From contig NZ_LUHJ01000026.1 of the NCBI RefSeq assembly GCF_001597745.1, positions 217,450-274,939 of the forward strand: 57,490 bases of DNA, in the 5' to 3' direction. Below are positions 29,878 through 38,767 of this stretch, piece after piece; positions within the stretch are counted from its first letter, which is position 1; each line of letters starts with the position of its first letter. A program made the position numbers and the translations under genes. The stretch is from Anabaena sp. 4-3 (GTDB lineage: Bacteria; Cyanobacteriota; Cyanobacteriia; Cyanobacteriales; Nostocaceae). The notes beneath the pieces were generated by a model, which did no database searches, had not been told where the DNA came from, and worked only from the letters and a program-made list of their open reading frames with translations.

Positions 29878-30406
29878 AGTTTATCCTATGCACACCTAAA
29901 ACTGCAAATTCCGTAAATAGTTCATAAAAAGTAACACTAAAAAAATATGTTACTTTTTGTAAAAAAATTACGGAAACTCGTGATTATTTGATATGTCTCA
30001 GAACTTAGAGGATGTTTGAAAACTTTTTCGTGTGGTATCCAACACTTGTAGATCCCCTATTATCCACGCCACTGGCTTTATGCCGGGAAACCCGTCCACC
30101 CTACAAAAATTATCATTAACTTACATCTTGCACCAGTTGCTTTATTGCGATTACAGGGCGGCGATGCACTCCTAAAAATTCGCTCAAACCCTAATTTTTA
30201 CGTTGTGTGCAGTGCATCGCCCTACGGTTATTGAGAATGATGCAAGATATCAGTTAAGGAACTCTTGCAAGATGTGTGTTTACTTGAGTTGACAAATTAG
30301 CTCTTAAAAATATCTTGATTGACAGCAATTAAGCAGTCTGACGCACCATACAAGACACATTTAATGTGACAGGTAAATTTAGTCCTATTTATTTAAAAAA
30401 ATCATT
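29878..30406. other. Intergenic region between the MBL and precursor genes, with palindromic repeats
   Basis: No gene was seen. GGCGATGCACT (30160-30170) and AGTGCATCGCC (30211-30221) form an inverted repeat, nested inside a wider one: ACATCTTGCA near 30123 and TGCAAGATGT near 30267. Together they look like a MITE of about 160 bp. A second short element lies at about 30047-30105 (TAGATCCCC to CCACCCTAC). Confidence 0.55.
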
Positions 30407-31711
30407 TTATCTGTTGCCGAAAATAAATAGCAAAGTTTTAATGAATAGACCAAATTTTGCTTTAATCGAAAGTTGTTTATGATAATTGACTTTTAAAGTT
30501 ACTCGATTAGAATACAGGATAAAGTCCATGAGTGAATCATTTAAATTATTTGCAATTAACTGCTCTACAATACTGGCTGGAATTGAGAGCTTGACAAAGT
30601 AGTTATTAGAGATATCTGCTAGTTGTGAGTTATTCAAAAAAATTTTTTGATGTGGGAAATCGATTATGTAGGTCATATTGTGTTCATTGCCAATTACTTC
30701 CAGAACAATAACTTGATTAATAAATAAATCTGGTACGGTCGAAGTCAAAAGTTGTTGGAGATAATTGGCAATTATTTCTTTGTTTTCTTCAGAGTCTCCA
30801 AAGTTAAATTTTGGGATATTTTCCTCTTGGACATATTTACTAATGTTGTGCAAATATTCCTGAAGGTTTTCTCCCCAAAAGTTTTTATTATGCGCTGATT
30901 TCACCTGTTCTAACTCTAAATCAATAATATCTCCTGGTTGTAATATGAAATATTTGGTTTGCGGTAAATGAGCTAAAATATTACTGATAAAAATAGTTGG
31001 GGTCATTCTCTGATAGCCATTGAAATGTAACTGATCTGGTTGACAATAGCTCAATGTCATGGAATAAGGAATGATTGTCTGTGGTTTGAGAATTCTGAGC
31101 AGTTCAACTTGGTATTTTAAAAATTCTTCTTCATCATCTGCTACTTGTTTGCTCATATCTTCTGGCAACCCATATAGTAAAGTTGGTTGATGATTGGCAA
31201 AAGTAGTATAAAGAAGAAACGCATAGTCAATGTGAAATCTATCTGCAATTTTAGATAATGTTCTTGGCGTTAATTTACAGTCATTCTGATGGAGAATGAC
31301 TTGATCTTGTATTTTGACCAATAAAATAGTATCGACTGGATCATCCCAGTAACTGGTAACTTCTACTGTGTCATTGAGTTGGAGGGTTTCTCCATTCTGT
31401 AAAAGAATAATTTTGTTATAACCTATATCTCGGTATCTTTTTTCTAAATCAGGTCTTTTTGCAGGTAAAAGAACAGTGTCTATCTGATTTTTGAGTTGTT
31501 TAATAGTTTCAGGATGGCTATGATCTACATGAATATGTGAACTATAGACATAGTTTAAATTACCAAACATCTCCGGGGTAAGTTTTCGGGGTGGGAAGTG
31601 AAATAAATTTGTGGCGAAAAATGGTTCGAGGAAGTAACAAGGATCAGTCAGCAGGGAAAATTCCTCTGTTCTCAATAACAAAGAAGCATGAGTAATATAT
31701 TCAATATTCAT
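30407..31711 (-). CDS. MBL-fold metallo-hydrolase family protein
   Basis: 434 residues. The N-terminal half is a metallo-beta-lactamase fold of the UlaG/NAPE-PLD-like kind: ITHASLLLRTEEFSLLTDP start and the metal motif H59-x-H61-x-D63-H64 (SSHIHVDHSH), with later Asp/His residues (HQNDCKL). The C-terminal ~180 residues match nothing I recognise. The protein lacks a signal peptide, so it is cytoplasmic. It is upstream of, and on the same strand as, the precursor, but 650 bp away, and divergent from tfuA-ycaO. The shared TTCAGG repeats suggest it belongs to the cluster. Possible roles are hydrolysis of a modified peptide or a protective function; none can be proven here. Confidence 0.85.
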   Translation of the reverse strand: MNIEYITHASLLLRTEEFSLLTDPCYFLEPFFATNLFHFPPRKLTPEMFGNLNYVYSSHIHVDHSHPETIKQLKNQIDTVLLPAKRPDLEKRYRDIGYNKIILLQNGETLQLNDTVEVTSYWDDPVDTILLVKIQDQVILHQNDCKLTPRTLSKIADRFHIDYAFLLYTTFANHQPTLLYGLPEDMSKQVADDEEEFLKYQVELLRILKPQTIIPYSMTLSYCQPDQLHFNGYQRMTPTIFISNILAHLPQTKYFILQPGDIIDLELEQVKSAHNKNFWGENLQEYLHNISKYVQEENIPKFNFGDSEENKEIIANYLQQLLTSTVPDLFINQVIVLEVIGNEHNMTYIIDFPHQKIFLNNSQLADISNNYFVKLSIPASIVEQLIANNLNDSLMDFILYSNRVTLKVNYHKQLSIKAKFGLFIKTLLFIFGNR

Positions 31712-31774
31712 TGTGGTTACCTAGGTATGTTGATCAGGGAATAAATATTTTATAGCGGCGATCGCGCCAGGAAA

Positions 31775-31813
31775 GTTATGTAAAGTTCAGGTTTTCACTC
31801 GGAAAAGTTCAGG
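31775..31813. promoter_or_regulatory. Phased TTCAGG direct repeats in the MBL/TfuA divergent promoter
   Basis: GTTATG (31775), TTCAGG (31786) and TTCAGG (31808) are spaced 11 and 22 bp apart. The shared string GTTATG-N-AAAGTTCAGG matches the site upstream of the precursor with one substitution. It is 64-102 bp from the MBL start and about 110-150 bp from the TfuA start. Confidence 0.6.
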
Positions 31814-31922
31814 TAATTAATTTCGAGCTTGGTAATTTTGGCAATTTCAACTAATATTATTGGTAATAAATCAAACTAAATAGCAATGAGAAAGCATAAC
31901 TTTTCGATTATTTAATTTGCCC

Positions 31923-33338
31923 ATGAATAAATCTCCCTCAGTAGCAGTATTCTTAGGCCCATCTTTGCCCAGACAGCAAGCCCGTCAAATTCTTGATGCT
32001 GACTACTATCCTCCAGCGAGTAAGGGCGATATTTACCGTATTATGGCTTCAGGTGTCAAAACAATCATTCTGATTGATGGGATTTTTCACGGTAAACCTT
32101 CGATTTGGCATCGTGAACTGATTCATGCCATTGAAGAAGGGATTCAGGTATTTGGTGCATCTAGCATGGGAGCTTTGAGAGCAGCAGAGTTAGAACCGTT
32201 TGGTATGGTTGGTCACGGTCAAGTTTTTGCATGGTATCGTGATGGTCTACTGGAAAGTGATGACGAAGTAGCTCTGTTACACGGCACAGAAGAATCTGGG
32301 TTCGTTTCCATGTCAGAGCCTTTAGTTAATATTCGCTATACATTACTTCAAGCAGTAGAAGCCAACTATTTAACGGCTGAACAAGCACGCTATTTAATTG
32401 ATGAGGTTAAACAGCTTTATTATCCACAGCGTTCTTACCAGCAGATGCTTCAGAGTCAAGTAATTCAAGACTTGCCATCAGAGAATGCAACCAGACTCAA
32501 GCATTACTTACTCCACCACAAGATTAACATCAAACAAATTGATGCTATGGGAGTCTTGAAACTATACGCCAGCCTCAGTCAAGAGCAAATACCAAAACCA
32601 AAGGGACGCTTTTGTTCTCCCTCTATAGATTTACAGTTCCAGCGATTAAAGATGACTGGATTTGTGACTGCTAGCGGACTGAGAGTAGGGAAAGATATAT
32701 TACAACTTCTCAAACAAGATGTCGAACTGCAAGGGAGGATGCGATCGCAACTAGCAAAACGCTGCTTCTTGCTCAGATGGGCTAGACAAAATCAGATATC
32801 TTTTCCCATAGCACAGTGGCAAAGCTATCTCAGACAATGGCAACAAAAATATAACATTGTCAACGAGGCTGAATGGTTACAATCCAATGGTTTAACTTCT
32901 GTAACCTACCAAGAAATACTGGCAGAGTATTTTTTAGTTGATTGGATTGTTCAGCAAGGCCCAGACTATTTCGGTATTAAGTGGAACTATCAAACAGCCT
33001 TGTCAGCAGAATTACGCTTCACTGGTAATGTAGGATCACAAGTGAATATGTGGCCAGAGTTATCACAGCGTCGTTTGATTGTGGAATGGGCAGAACAAAA
33101 TGGTGTAGTGTGTCCAGAGACAGAACTAAACAGTTATCTGGAAAAATGGCCACAACTGAATAACTTGATAGATCAAGAGCAACATCAAGCTTGGCTGGTA
33201 GAAAAAGCAATGGAAGCCTGGATTGTTGACAAAGAACCCCAATATTTTGGTATTTCTTGGTCTTTTCCACAAGCATTGTTTCAAGAATTGCAAATTACCG
33301 GAAAAGCTGCACAAATACTGGTAGTCAATAGTCATTAG
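31923..33338 (+). CDS. TfuA-like protein with duplicated C-terminal module
   Basis: 471 residues. The N-terminal ~200 residues are the TfuA-like domain (VAVFLGPSLPRQQARQIL, the ADYYPPASKGDIYR segment, GASSMGALRAAEL). TfuA proteins partner with YcaO enzymes; known roles include thioamide formation and trifolitoxin production. The C-terminal part holds two copies of a module of about 92 residues (roughly 276-367 and 368-459), each with a WA-x-QN helix, SYL-x-x-W and a terminal WIV...YFGI-x-W...EL-x-x-TG pattern; the YFGI motifs are at 349 and 441. The frame extends to a TTG at 31917, but the ATG at 31923 is preferred. The ycaO gene follows by 67 bp. Confidence 0.9.
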   Translation: MNKSPSVAVFLGPSLPRQQARQILDADYYPPASKGDIYRIMASGVKTIILIDGIFHGKPSIWHRELIHAIEEGIQVFGASSMGALRAAELEPFGMVGHGQVFAWYRDGLLESDDEVALLHGTEESGFVSMSEPLVNIRYTLLQAVEANYLTAEQARYLIDEVKQLYYPQRSYQQMLQSQVIQDLPSENATRLKHYLLHHKINIKQIDAMGVLKLYASLSQEQIPKPKGRFCSPSIDLQFQRLKMTGFVTASGLRVGKDILQLLKQDVELQGRMRSQLAKRCFLLRWARQNQISFPIAQWQSYLRQWQQKYNIVNEAEWLQSNGLTSVTYQEILAEYFLVDWIVQQGPDYFGIKWNYQTALSAELRFTGNVGSQVNMWPELSQRRLIVEWAEQNGVVCPETELNSYLEKWPQLNNLIDQEQHQAWLVEKAMEAWIVDKEPQYFGISWSFPQALFQELQITGKAAQILVVNSH

Positions 33339-33405
33339 TCAACCAACATGAATTTGTCTCCTCTGCTTTCTGCTTTGTGCCTAGAGAAATTTGTGAAAAT
33401 TTGAT

Positions 33406-34575
33406 ATGAATAGCCTGAACAAAAATTATACTTATGGGACACATCGTTTAATTCCCCCAGCACAAACTTTAGCCAATATTCAACCTCACTTGCTAGCGAT
33501 GGGAATTACCCGTTGTGCTGATGTCACAGGATTAGATCGGCTAGGTATTCCAGTCTACTGTGCCATTCGACCTACAAGACCTTGGTTACAAGTCAGTAAT
33601 GGTAAAGGAATTTCCCATGAGGCGGCTAAGGTTTCGGCGTTGATGGAAGCGATTGAAGTTTTCCACGCCGAAACCCCAGATGAGCGGTTGCGGCGTGACA
33701 GTCTCAAATCATTGCAGTCGAGTGGAAAAGAGGTGATAGCACCTCATATTCTGCCAGGATACTATGATTGTGCCTATTTTCATCCTGATTTTATCCTCGA
33801 TTGGGTACCAGGACAAAACCTCATGACTAACGCAGAGGTCTGGCTACCAGCGAGTGCAGTTTATGATTGTTCTTCTCGTTATTCTCCGCATCTGTATGCG
33901 ATTGGAACTAATGGGCTAGCCAGTGGAAATCATATTTTAGAAGGGACAATTCATGGACTTTACGAAGTGATCGAACGAGATGCGATCGCTCACCTTGTGG
34001 TTCAAGGACGCTTAAATCTTCAAACCAGATGTAAATTTATTGCTCTCCAGACAATAGATGATCCTGGCTTACAAACTTTATTAGAACGCATCAATGCTGC
34101 TGAGTTCAAGCTTGTTCTCATCTGGGTAGAAAGCTGTATTGCTATTAACACATTTTGGGCTATTCTGCTTGACCAAAATCCTTATAACCCTGCGCTCATA
34201 GTCAATGTCGGCTATGGAACACATCTTAGTCCGAGTATTGCTGCCACACGAGCTATTACTGAAGCCGCCCAGTCACGACTCACATTTATCCACGGCGCAA
34301 GAGATGATCTCAACGCCGAGCAGATTTTTGAACGAACTAACACCCATCGTCAACTCTACAATTATTTTGATCGCATTACCAGTACCACACCCTGGCAAAA
34401 ATTAACTAACTTGGCTCAACATGATTTATCGGCAGACTATAACTATGTTTTGCAGTCTCTCGGCAACAATGGCTACAAAAATGTTTATCGTGTCGATTTG
34501 ACGCGAAAACCGTTTCATATTCCCGTTGTTAAAGTTTTTGTCCCTGGATTAATCATGAATCATTCCCTGTTTTAG
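33406..34575 (+). CDS. YcaO-like ATP-dependent peptide backbone-modifying enzyme (TfuA-associated)
   Basis: 389 residues, a standalone YcaO without fused E1-like partner. Visible family features are the start THRLIPPAQTLANIQPHL, GKGISHEAAKVSALMEAIE (ATP/Mg-binding Glu helix), the LYEVIERDA segment and the TRAITEAAQSRLTFIHGARDD helix. YcaO enzymes activate amide oxygens with ATP, giving thiazolines/oxazolines or, with TfuA, thioamides. It does not end in the proline-rich tail of azoline-forming cyclodehydratases but in PGLIMNHSLF, which favours the TfuA-associated class. It is co-oriented with tfuA and the flavoprotein. The precursor core offers one Cys and several Ser. Confidence 0.9.
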   Translation: MNSLNKNYTYGTHRLIPPAQTLANIQPHLLAMGITRCADVTGLDRLGIPVYCAIRPTRPWLQVSNGKGISHEAAKVSALMEAIEVFHAETPDERLRRDSLKSLQSSGKEVIAPHILPGYYDCAYFHPDFILDWVPGQNLMTNAEVWLPASAVYDCSSRYSPHLYAIGTNGLASGNHILEGTIHGLYEVIERDAIAHLVVQGRLNLQTRCKFIALQTIDDPGLQTLLERINAAEFKLVLIWVESCIAINTFWAILLDQNPYNPALIVNVGYGTHLSPSIAATRAITEAAQSRLTFIHGARDDLNAEQIFERTNTHRQLYNYFDRITSTTPWQKLTNLAQHDLSADYNYVLQSLGNNGYKNVYRVDLTRKPFHIPVVKVFVPGLIMNHSLF

Positions 34576-34770
34576 CCGATACAAGCAACCTAACTAAGAG
34601 CCTGTTTCTTGAGAAAATCTCAAGGCAATTAGGAGCGATCGCATTAAAAAATATCATGGTGTAAAGATGTATCAAAGGAGATAAAATCAATAATAATTAG
34701 CGGCATAAAAGTTTTATTTAACCAGAAAAATTATTCCTTATTTACCAATAAAAATTAAAAGCAATAACTC

Positions 34771-35904
34771 ATGAATTACGATTACGATCTGATAATTGTC
34801 GGTGGAGGGCCGGCTGGTTCAACAATGGCTTTGTCAGCAGCCAAGCAGGGACTTAAAGTGTTACTTGTAGACCAAGCAAAATTTCCTCGCGACAAAATCT
34901 GTGGTGATGCTTTGACCGTAATGTGTTTAAAAATTTTGCAGGAGTTTAATCTGATAGATAAATTACTACAAGAACCTCACGCTTGTGCCAATAATATGAT
35001 TTTTTATTCAGAAAGCGAGCGATTAATTCCTCCAAGTATGAGTAAAACCAAAGACATTTCTACATCAAAACGCTGGATTTTTGATAATGTTTTATTCCAA
35101 GCAGCAAAAGCTTGTACTGAAACAAAAGAGGGGTTTAAAGTTGAAAACTTGCTGATGAAAGAAGATTATGTATTTGGCATTCAGGGAACATCTGAGGATG
35201 GGAGAAAACAGGAATATACGGCTAAAGTAGTGGCTGGTGCAGATGGCTGTAGCTCAGTAGTAGCGAGAAAATTAGGGTTACATCAATCTTTAAGACAGGA
35301 TGGAGCAGTAGCGACTCGTGCCTACTATCGTCACCTTGATGTTTCTGGAAATGAATTAGAATTGTATTATCTTCCAGAATGTAGACCTGGTTATTTTTGG
35401 ATTTTCCCTGTAGACCAAGAAACTGTCAATGTCGGAGTCATATTATTTGAACAAGACTTTAAAAATACAGGTGTTTTTCCATCAGAGATTCATCGGCATT
35501 TAATCCAATCTCCATTATTAAAAGCAAGATTTCTAGCAGCCGAACCAGTGGGAAATATTCAATGTTGGTATTTACCTTTAGCAAAGACAACAAGAACCAT
35601 ACATGGTAATGGTTTTATTCTAGCAGGTGATGCTGCTGGTCTAATTGATCCGTTAATAGGGCATGGAATTGATCGAGCCATGATGTCAGGGAAAATAGCA
35701 GGGGAACTGTTAGGTTCGATTTGCCGAGGCCAAGATTACAGTGCTACAGCATTACAGCCTTATGCTGATGCTGTCTGGAAATATTTTGGTTTCATATCGC
35801 AATTTGCTGTGAATTTTCGTCCTCGTCTTCAGCACGAACCATTACAGCCAATCAATTCCTTGTTATACAAAGGTATGGGAAAATTGATTTCACTTGACTG
35901 TTGA
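34771..35904 (+). CDS. FAD-dependent oxidoreductase, geranylgeranyl reductase family
   Basis: 377 residues. The FAD-binding GGGPAG is at residues 11-16, PRDKICGDA matches the PxxxxCG(G/D) signature of the geranylgeranyl reductase/halogenase-related group, and AGDAAGLIDPLIGHGIDRAM is the second FAD motif. Enzymes of this family reduce isoprenoid double bonds, but related proteins act in natural-product pathways as oxidases, hydroxylases or halogenases. It is third in the plus-strand series after tfuA and ycaO (195 bp gap), so an oxidative or reductive step on the peptide, such as azoline oxidation, is possible. No McbC-type dehydrogenase is present. Confidence 0.85.
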   Translation: MNYDYDLIIVGGGPAGSTMALSAAKQGLKVLLVDQAKFPRDKICGDALTVMCLKILQEFNLIDKLLQEPHACANNMIFYSESERLIPPSMSKTKDISTSKRWIFDNVLFQAAKACTETKEGFKVENLLMKEDYVFGIQGTSEDGRKQEYTAKVVAGADGCSSVVARKLGLHQSLRQDGAVATRAYYRHLDVSGNELELYYLPECRPGYFWIFPVDQETVNVGVILFEQDFKNTGVFPSEIHRHLIQSPLLKARFLAAEPVGNIQCWYLPLAKTTRTIHGNGFILAGDAAGLIDPLIGHGIDRAMMSGKIAGELLGSICRGQDYSATALQPYADAVWKYFGFISQFAVNFRPRLQHEPLQPINSLLYKGMGKLISLDC

Positions 35905-36242
35905 AAAAAAGGAACTGAGCCGCCTAAATTGATTTATTAACCCTTATGGGTAGCTAAGTAAACCTTAAATTGTAGTGGACTGACACAGCTAATTTAGTGC
36001 ATTAGGAAACTCTTGTGGGATGGTAATCTTGACCGTCCCTTGCAGGCAAGATGCCTGCACCACAAGAAATCTTGAATTATATTTGTGCATCATTTTAGTC
36101 GTGTCACGCTAGTAGGGTGCGTTAGCTGAGAGTACGGCACCGGATTTATTGGTGCGTTACGGCTAATTCCTACTCTCTCAAACGCGAAAATCCTTTCATA
36201 GCCGTAACACACCCTACTTCATATTTACTTGATAAATAGCCT
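35905..36242. repeat. Intergenic region with two MITE-like palindromic elements
   Basis: No gene was seen. Element one (36011-36067) has TCTTGTGG and CCACAAGA ends with an inner TGCAGGCA/TGCCTGCA hairpin. Element two (about 36111-36222) has ends AGTAGGGTGCGTTA and TAACACACCCTACT. Both are of kinds dispersed in cyanobacterial genomes. They lie between the convergent flavoprotein and ABC genes and mark the right edge of the RiPP cluster. Confidence 0.75.
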
Positions 36243-37919
36243 CTAAGTGCGTGCTAGTAAGGGTGCAGCAGCTAGGAGGGTTTGAGTGTATGGGTGTTGG
36301 GGATGGGCGAAAATTTGTTTAGTTGCGCCAAGTTCAACAATTTTACCACCGTGCATAACAGCAATGCGATCGCACAAAAATCTGGCTAACCACAAGTCAT
36401 GAGTAATAAACAAGTAGGTTAACTCAAATTCTGCCTTTAATTGCAACATCAAATCCAATACTTGCGACTGTACACTCGCATCTAACATACTCACGGGTTC
36501 ATCACAGATTACCAGTTTTGGACGAGTGATTAAAGCGCGGGCGATCGCAACTCTTTGTTGTTGTCCCCCAGACAAGTCGGATGGATAACGCTGATAATAT
36601 AATTCTGCTGGTGTTAACCCGACTTTCTCCAACATCCACAACACCTGTTCTTTAGCTGTACCTGCATCAGCTAAATTGTGAATTAATAAAGGATCAGCTA
36701 TACTTTGTCCCACTGTCATCGCTGGGTTGAGACAAGCATGGGGATCTTGAAACACCATCTGAATTTGTCGCCGACAAGCTCTAACTTCCTGACGGGACAA
36801 CTTAGTTAAATCTTTGCCTAAGAACTCTACTTTACCAGATGTCGGACGAATTAATTGTAAAATTGTCCGCGACAGCGTACTTTTACCACATCCTGATTCA
36901 CCAACTAAACCCAGAATTTCCCCTGGATATAATTCTAGGTTAATTCCATCTACAGCTTTGATGGTTTGACTTTCCGCCTTAAACAGTCGTTCTATAAAGT
37001 TAGGTTCGATGGTGTAATACTGCTTCAGTTCTGCCACACTGAGGATAGGGGACTGGGGACTGGGGACTGGGGACTGGGGACTGGGGAGTGAGGACGGAGA
37101 AACATCTTCATTTTCTACTTCATCGACAGCTTGAATATGTAACGCTGCTTGCAGTAGCGATCGCGTATATTCATGTTGAGGGTTTCTAAACACTGCGTCA
37201 GTAGAACCCATCTCTACCATTTTACCCTGATACATTACCCCAATGCGATCGCAATACTCCGCCACCATTGCCAAATCGTGAGAAATTAACAGCAACGCCA
37301 TATTTTCCTCACTACACAGCCGCGTTAATTCTTGTAAAATTTGAGCAGAAACGGTAACATCTAAGCTAGTAGTCGGTTCATCAGCCACGATTAACTTCGG
37401 ACTCAGAAGTAAAGCTAAAGCGATCGCCACCCGTTGACGCATGCCACCGCTAAACTCATGCGGGTACTGATTCCACCGACTCGCCGGAATCTTCACCTTA
37501 TCTAAAGTAGCGAGTGCTTTTTCCTTAGCTTCCTTCGCTGATAACTCTGGTAAATGCGCTTGCAGAGTTTCAATGCAGTGATTACCAATCGTCATCAAAG
37601 GATCAAGGCGAGTCATCGGATCTTGGAAAATTAATGCTACAGCTTCCCCCCGAAACTTCCGCAATTGATTTGGTGTCAAATCAAATACAGCCTGTCCTTG
37701 AAACATCACCCGCCCCTCTACCCGACTAGAAGCGGGTAAAAGACGCATTGCCGCCCGTCCCAAAGTAGACTTACCACAACCGGACTCACCAACCAAACCC
37801 ATTCTTTCACCAGGTTGTAAGGTAAAAGATACATCATCAACCGCCCACCGTGGTTCTTCCCCGCCACGCTGAGGATAGGCGACGCGCAAATTTTCGAGAC
37901 AAAATAACTCATTACCCAT
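36243..37919 (-). CDS. Fused two-domain ABC transporter ATP-binding protein, dipeptide/oligopeptide type
   Basis: 558 residues with two complete ABC ATPase domains like a DppD-DppF or OppD-OppF fusion. Each has the Walker [10 protein letters not shown], a signature ([12 protein letters not shown] in the first, [12 protein letters not shown] in the second), Walker B (LIVADEP; LVICDEP) and a switch His. C-terminal extensions such as [25 protein letters not shown] are typical of peptide or nickel importers. No permease or binding-protein genes are adjacent, as is often so in cyanobacteria. The linker at about residues 279-291 is encoded by a tandem repeat (see separate entry). It is convergent to the RiPP flavoprotein gene and shows no sign of being the RiPP exporter. 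Confidence 0.92.
   Translation of the reverse strand: MGNELFCLENLRVAYPQRGGEEPRWAVDDVSFTLQPGERMGLVGESGCGKSTLGRAAMRLLPASSRVEGRVMFQGQAVFDLTPNQLRKFRGEAVALIFQDPMTRLDPLMTIGNHCIETLQAHLPELSAKEAKEKALATLDKVKIPASRWNQYPHEFSGGMRQRVAIALALLLSPKLIVADEPTTSLDVTVSAQILQELTRLCSEENMALLLISHDLAMVAEYCDRIGVMYQGKMVEMGSTDAVFRNPQHEYTRSLLQAALHIQAVDEVENEDVSPSSLPSPQSPVPSPQSPILSVAELKQYYTIEPNFIERLFKAESQTIKAVDGINLELYPGEILGLVGESGCGKSTLSRTILQLIRPTSGKVEFLGKDLTKLSRQEVRACRRQIQMVFQDPHACLNPAMTVGQSIADPLLIHNLADAGTAKEQVLWMLEKVGLTPAELYYQRYPSDLSGGQQQRVAIARALITRPKLVICDEPVSMLDASVQSQVLDLMLQLKAEFELTYLFITHDLWLARFLCDRIAVMHGGKIVELGATKQIFAHPQHPYTQTLLAAAPLLART
37047..37085. repeat. In-frame tandem repeat inside the ABC ATPase gene
   Basis: About five units of GGGGACT encode, on the minus strand, the Ser/Pro-rich linker [12 protein letters not shown] between the two ATPase domains. 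The same repeat unit occurs non-coding at 38100-38130. Confidence 0.85.
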
Positions 37920-38097
37920 AGTTTTGTTATCAACCCAGAGCCACCACCTGGGATAATTTTAAATTTAAGCTAGTCTATCAAATTCCTTAAACCTCCCGTT
38001 CAAAGATATTCAGCAAATGCTTTGCGTACCTCTTTACCTTCTCTGCGAGACGCTACGCGAATGCGCCCCTCTGCGTTTAAAAAAATCCGACTAAAAA

Positions 38098-38130
38098 CAA
38101 GTCCCCAGTCCCCAGTACCCAGTCCCCAGT
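38098..38130. repeat. Short tandem repeat (CCCAGTC units)
   Basis: Four to five units of AGTCCCC/AGTACCC lie between the ABC ATPase start and the patD stop, identical in type to the translated repeat within the ABC gene. Confidence 0.8.
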
Positions 38131-38481
38131 TTATTCCGGTGTCTGCTGTTGCAGTATAGCGTGACAATATTGAATTAAAATAGAGAGGCGATCGCTAATA
38201 GTTTTCAGCCTTGCTTGTGAAGTTGCACTTTGTCGCGCCCCTTGCAAAAACATCACATCAACTTCTAGCAGACGCAACTGTTTACTAATTTCCGTCTGGT
38301 AAGATTGCTCTCGTGAGTTTGCATCTGTCGCTAAAGGCAGAATTTCCTGACTAAACACTTGTTGCAAAGACATTACACCTTGTTTCAGTTCAGGCGTACT
38401 AACTTGAGAATTGCTGACATCTGTACGCAATTGTTCAAGTAAATTTACGAGTGCTTGATATTTATCAGAAATTAAAGACAT
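38131..38481 (-). CDS. patD: Probable heterocyst frequency control protein PatD
   Basis: 116 residues, soluble, helical and rich in Gln and Leu. The start MSLISDKYQALVNLLEQLR and overall length resemble PatD-family proteins of heterocystous cyanobacteria. In Anabaena PCC 7120 PatD tunes heterocyst frequency and has been linked to cell division and to NtcA control. No transmembrane helix or enzyme motif is visible, and no NtcA box was found upstream by eye. The assignment rests on recalled similarity of a short helical protein, so it is moderate; the alternative is a conserved cyanobacterial protein of unknown function. It is divergent from the rsh gene. Confidence 0.6.
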   Translation of the reverse strand: MSLISDKYQALVNLLEQLRTDVSNSQVSTPELKQGVMSLQQVFSQEILPLATDANSREQSYQTEISKQLRLLEVDVMFLQGARQSATSQARLKTISDRLSILIQYCHAILQQQTPE

Positions 38482-38767
38482 TCACTGCTATTTAAGATAC
38501 TATTAATCTCAAGAAAAATTCCTGACACACTAATCTATCTTAGGCTCTTATTGGCAATTTCAGCCTCAAACTTTGCTTTGAGGCTGTGTTTGCAATCTAG
38601 ATTATTTACTAATTATGATTCTGAAAATCGATGATGGATGAGTACCATAGGCTTATGGGACATCATCCTAATCCTACCTTTACCCCCACACCCTACAGCA
38701 TCACCGCCAACCGATGCTGTTAACTGCATCTATTTCTCACCTATCCACAGATCACCTACCGTATTGT

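Noticed and set aside
36243-37919. ABC ATPase as the RiPP exporter
   Set aside because: Both domains resemble dipeptide-import ATPases and there is no membrane or C39 peptidase domain; it is convergent to the cluster and probably only a neighbour.
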